A stretch of 5,098 bases of DNA from CAYWTX01 sp964461295 (GTDB taxonomy: Bacteria; Planctomycetota; Phycisphaerae; SM23-33): the NCBI GenBank assembly GCA_964461295.1, contig CAYWTX010000053.1, positions 1 to 5,098 on the forward strand, written 5' to 3'. The notes below the pieces were generated by a model that saw only the letters and a list, made by a program, of their open reading frames with translations, had not been told where the DNA came from and searched no databases. Position 1 is the stretch's first letter; each line of letters starts with the position of its first letter. Made by a program: the position numbers and the translations under genes. Below are positions 4,748-5,098 of the stretch, in pieces.

Positions 4748-4778
4748 CGACCGGGCCGACACGGCCCGGCTCTGTCGG
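4748..4778 (+). repeat. Palindromic element, copy C
   Basis: CGACCGGGCC, loop GACAC, then GGCCCGG and CTCTGTCGG. The perfect 7-bp stem pairs 4751-4757 with 4763-4769. Compared with copies A (78-108) and B (205-233), stem positions four and five differ but remain paired, while the flanks CRA and CTCTGYYGG are kept. CCGACA (4756-4761) can alternatively pair with TGTCGG (4773-4778). Confidence 0.6.
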
Positions 4779-4871
4779 GATCTTCTCCCAACCGCGTTGA
4801 CGGCGCGCGGACGCGGACGCCCGGGCAAAGCCTCGCGCGATAGCGACAATCGATCTCGCCCCATAGCCGAC

Positions 4872-4936
4872 CTGGACGCTTCCCTCAGAGTTTGTGAAAG
4901 AACTAGAACTCGCAGGTCTGCCCACTCTGGACGCTT
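4872..4936 (+). repeat. 10-bp direct repeat, possibly subterminal in an insertion sequence
   Basis: CTGGACGCTT occurs at 4872-4881 and 4927-4936, 55 bp apart. From about 4880 the DNA is visibly richer in A and T than the preceding sequence, with runs such as TTTGTGAAAGAACTAGAACT. Placed before a transposase start, the repeats could be transposase-binding sites near the left end of the element. The end itself is not defined here. Confidence 0.35.
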
Positions 4937-5026
4937 TCTGTCGCCCCTTCGGGGCTAAGGGCGCGCTCAAGAATAACTTGAACAATTCACTGCTGGACCT
5001 TCCGGTGAAACGTCGATGAAGGATTC

Positions 5027-5098
5027 ATGGACGCCACGCACAGTCTCGGACGGATCCGGCGGAAGTACCAGTCTCTCAGTATGGTAATGGATGAACGG
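5027..5098 (+). CDS. Start of a probable ISAzo13-family transposase (partial)
   Basis: Only the first 24 codons are present; the frame is open to the end of the window. The ATG at 5027 is preceded by AAGGA (5019-5023), which is close at three bases. The visible residues are MDATHSLGRIRRK followed by YQSLSMVMDER. The pattern of an aromatic residue, a short hydrophobic run and then (L/M)DER near residues 14-24 resembles the N-terminus I recall for ISAzo13-type transposases, whose members continue with Arg/Leu-rich helices and a helix-turn-helix. With so few residues this stays tentative. In-frame ATGs at 5081 and 5087 are alternative starts but would lose the family-like part. The other short frame, from 5016, stops after 23 codons and is not credible. 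Confidence 0.5.
   Translation, partial: MDATHSLGRIRRKYQSLSMVMDER

Larger units (their letters stand above)
4870..5098 (+). mobile_element. Probable left part of an ISAzo13-like insertion sequence
   Basis: The composition shift near 4880, the 10-bp repeats and the transposase-like start at 5027 together suggest that the window ends inside an insertion sequence. The left boundary given is a guess, because the partner inverted repeat and any target duplication lie beyond the window. The non-coding part also holds small inverted repeats, GCCCC/GGGGC (4943-4955) and TCAAG/CTTGA (4967-4981). Confidence 0.4.

Noticed and set aside
4116..4985. A minus-strand 289-codon frame over the small gene and the hairpin region
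   Set aside because: It runs through the terminator and palindromic element, is antisense to a supported gene and has no recognisable domain.
1..5098. tRNA or rRNA genes
   Set aside because: No cloverleaf with a T-loop GGTTCRA-type motif in proper context and no rRNA-like segment was seen on either strand.

Overview
This is a GC-rich bacterial window with four complete genes and the first codons of a fifth. The mix points to a planctomycete or related PVC-group bacterium: a CsrA with a long C-terminal tail, a bacterial DRG-like GTPase with a TGS domain, two genes of recognisable type lacking Shine-Dalgarno sequences, and what looks like an ISAzo13-type transposase start. This placement is inference from gene content and style, not from a marker gene.

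Layout. Positions 1-249 hold no gene. They are a mosaic of repeats: a 29-bp perfect direct repeat in two copies and two copies of a small palindromic element. Next, on the minus strand, is mtnA (250-1332, methionine salvage). It is divergent from csrA (1593-1841, plus), which has a GGA-rich leader with a hairpin ending at its Shine-Dalgarno sequence. csrA converges on a minus-strand putative lipoprotein with an LNS2/lipin-like HAD domain (1869-2708), with a short hairpin in the 27-nt gap. Upstream of the lipoprotein on the same strand is the OBG/DRG-type GTPase (2864-3850). The lipoprotein has its own promoter, with a perfect TTGACA box placed so that the mRNA would be leaderless or nearly so. 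A 388-bp gap (3851-4238) holds heptamer repeats and several hairpins and leads to an unrecognised 121-residue protein on the plus strand (4239-4604) with a good ribosome binding site and a strong hairpin terminator. From 4605 to 5026 there is no gene. The first part is a run of GC-rich hairpins, including a third copy of the palindromic element, and the last part is more AT-rich and leads into the transposase start.

The genes do not form one pathway. mtnA is metabolic, csrA is a global RNA-binding regulator, the GTPase probably acts on ribosomes, and the lipoprotein would sit in the envelope. The most unusual signals are (1) the palindromic element, whose three copies keep the same flanks while the stem changes by compensatory base pairs, (2) the leaderless-style starts of the three minus-strand genes against the Shine-Dalgarno starts of the two complete plus-strand genes, and (3) the HAD-like lipoprotein with degraded metal-binding residues.
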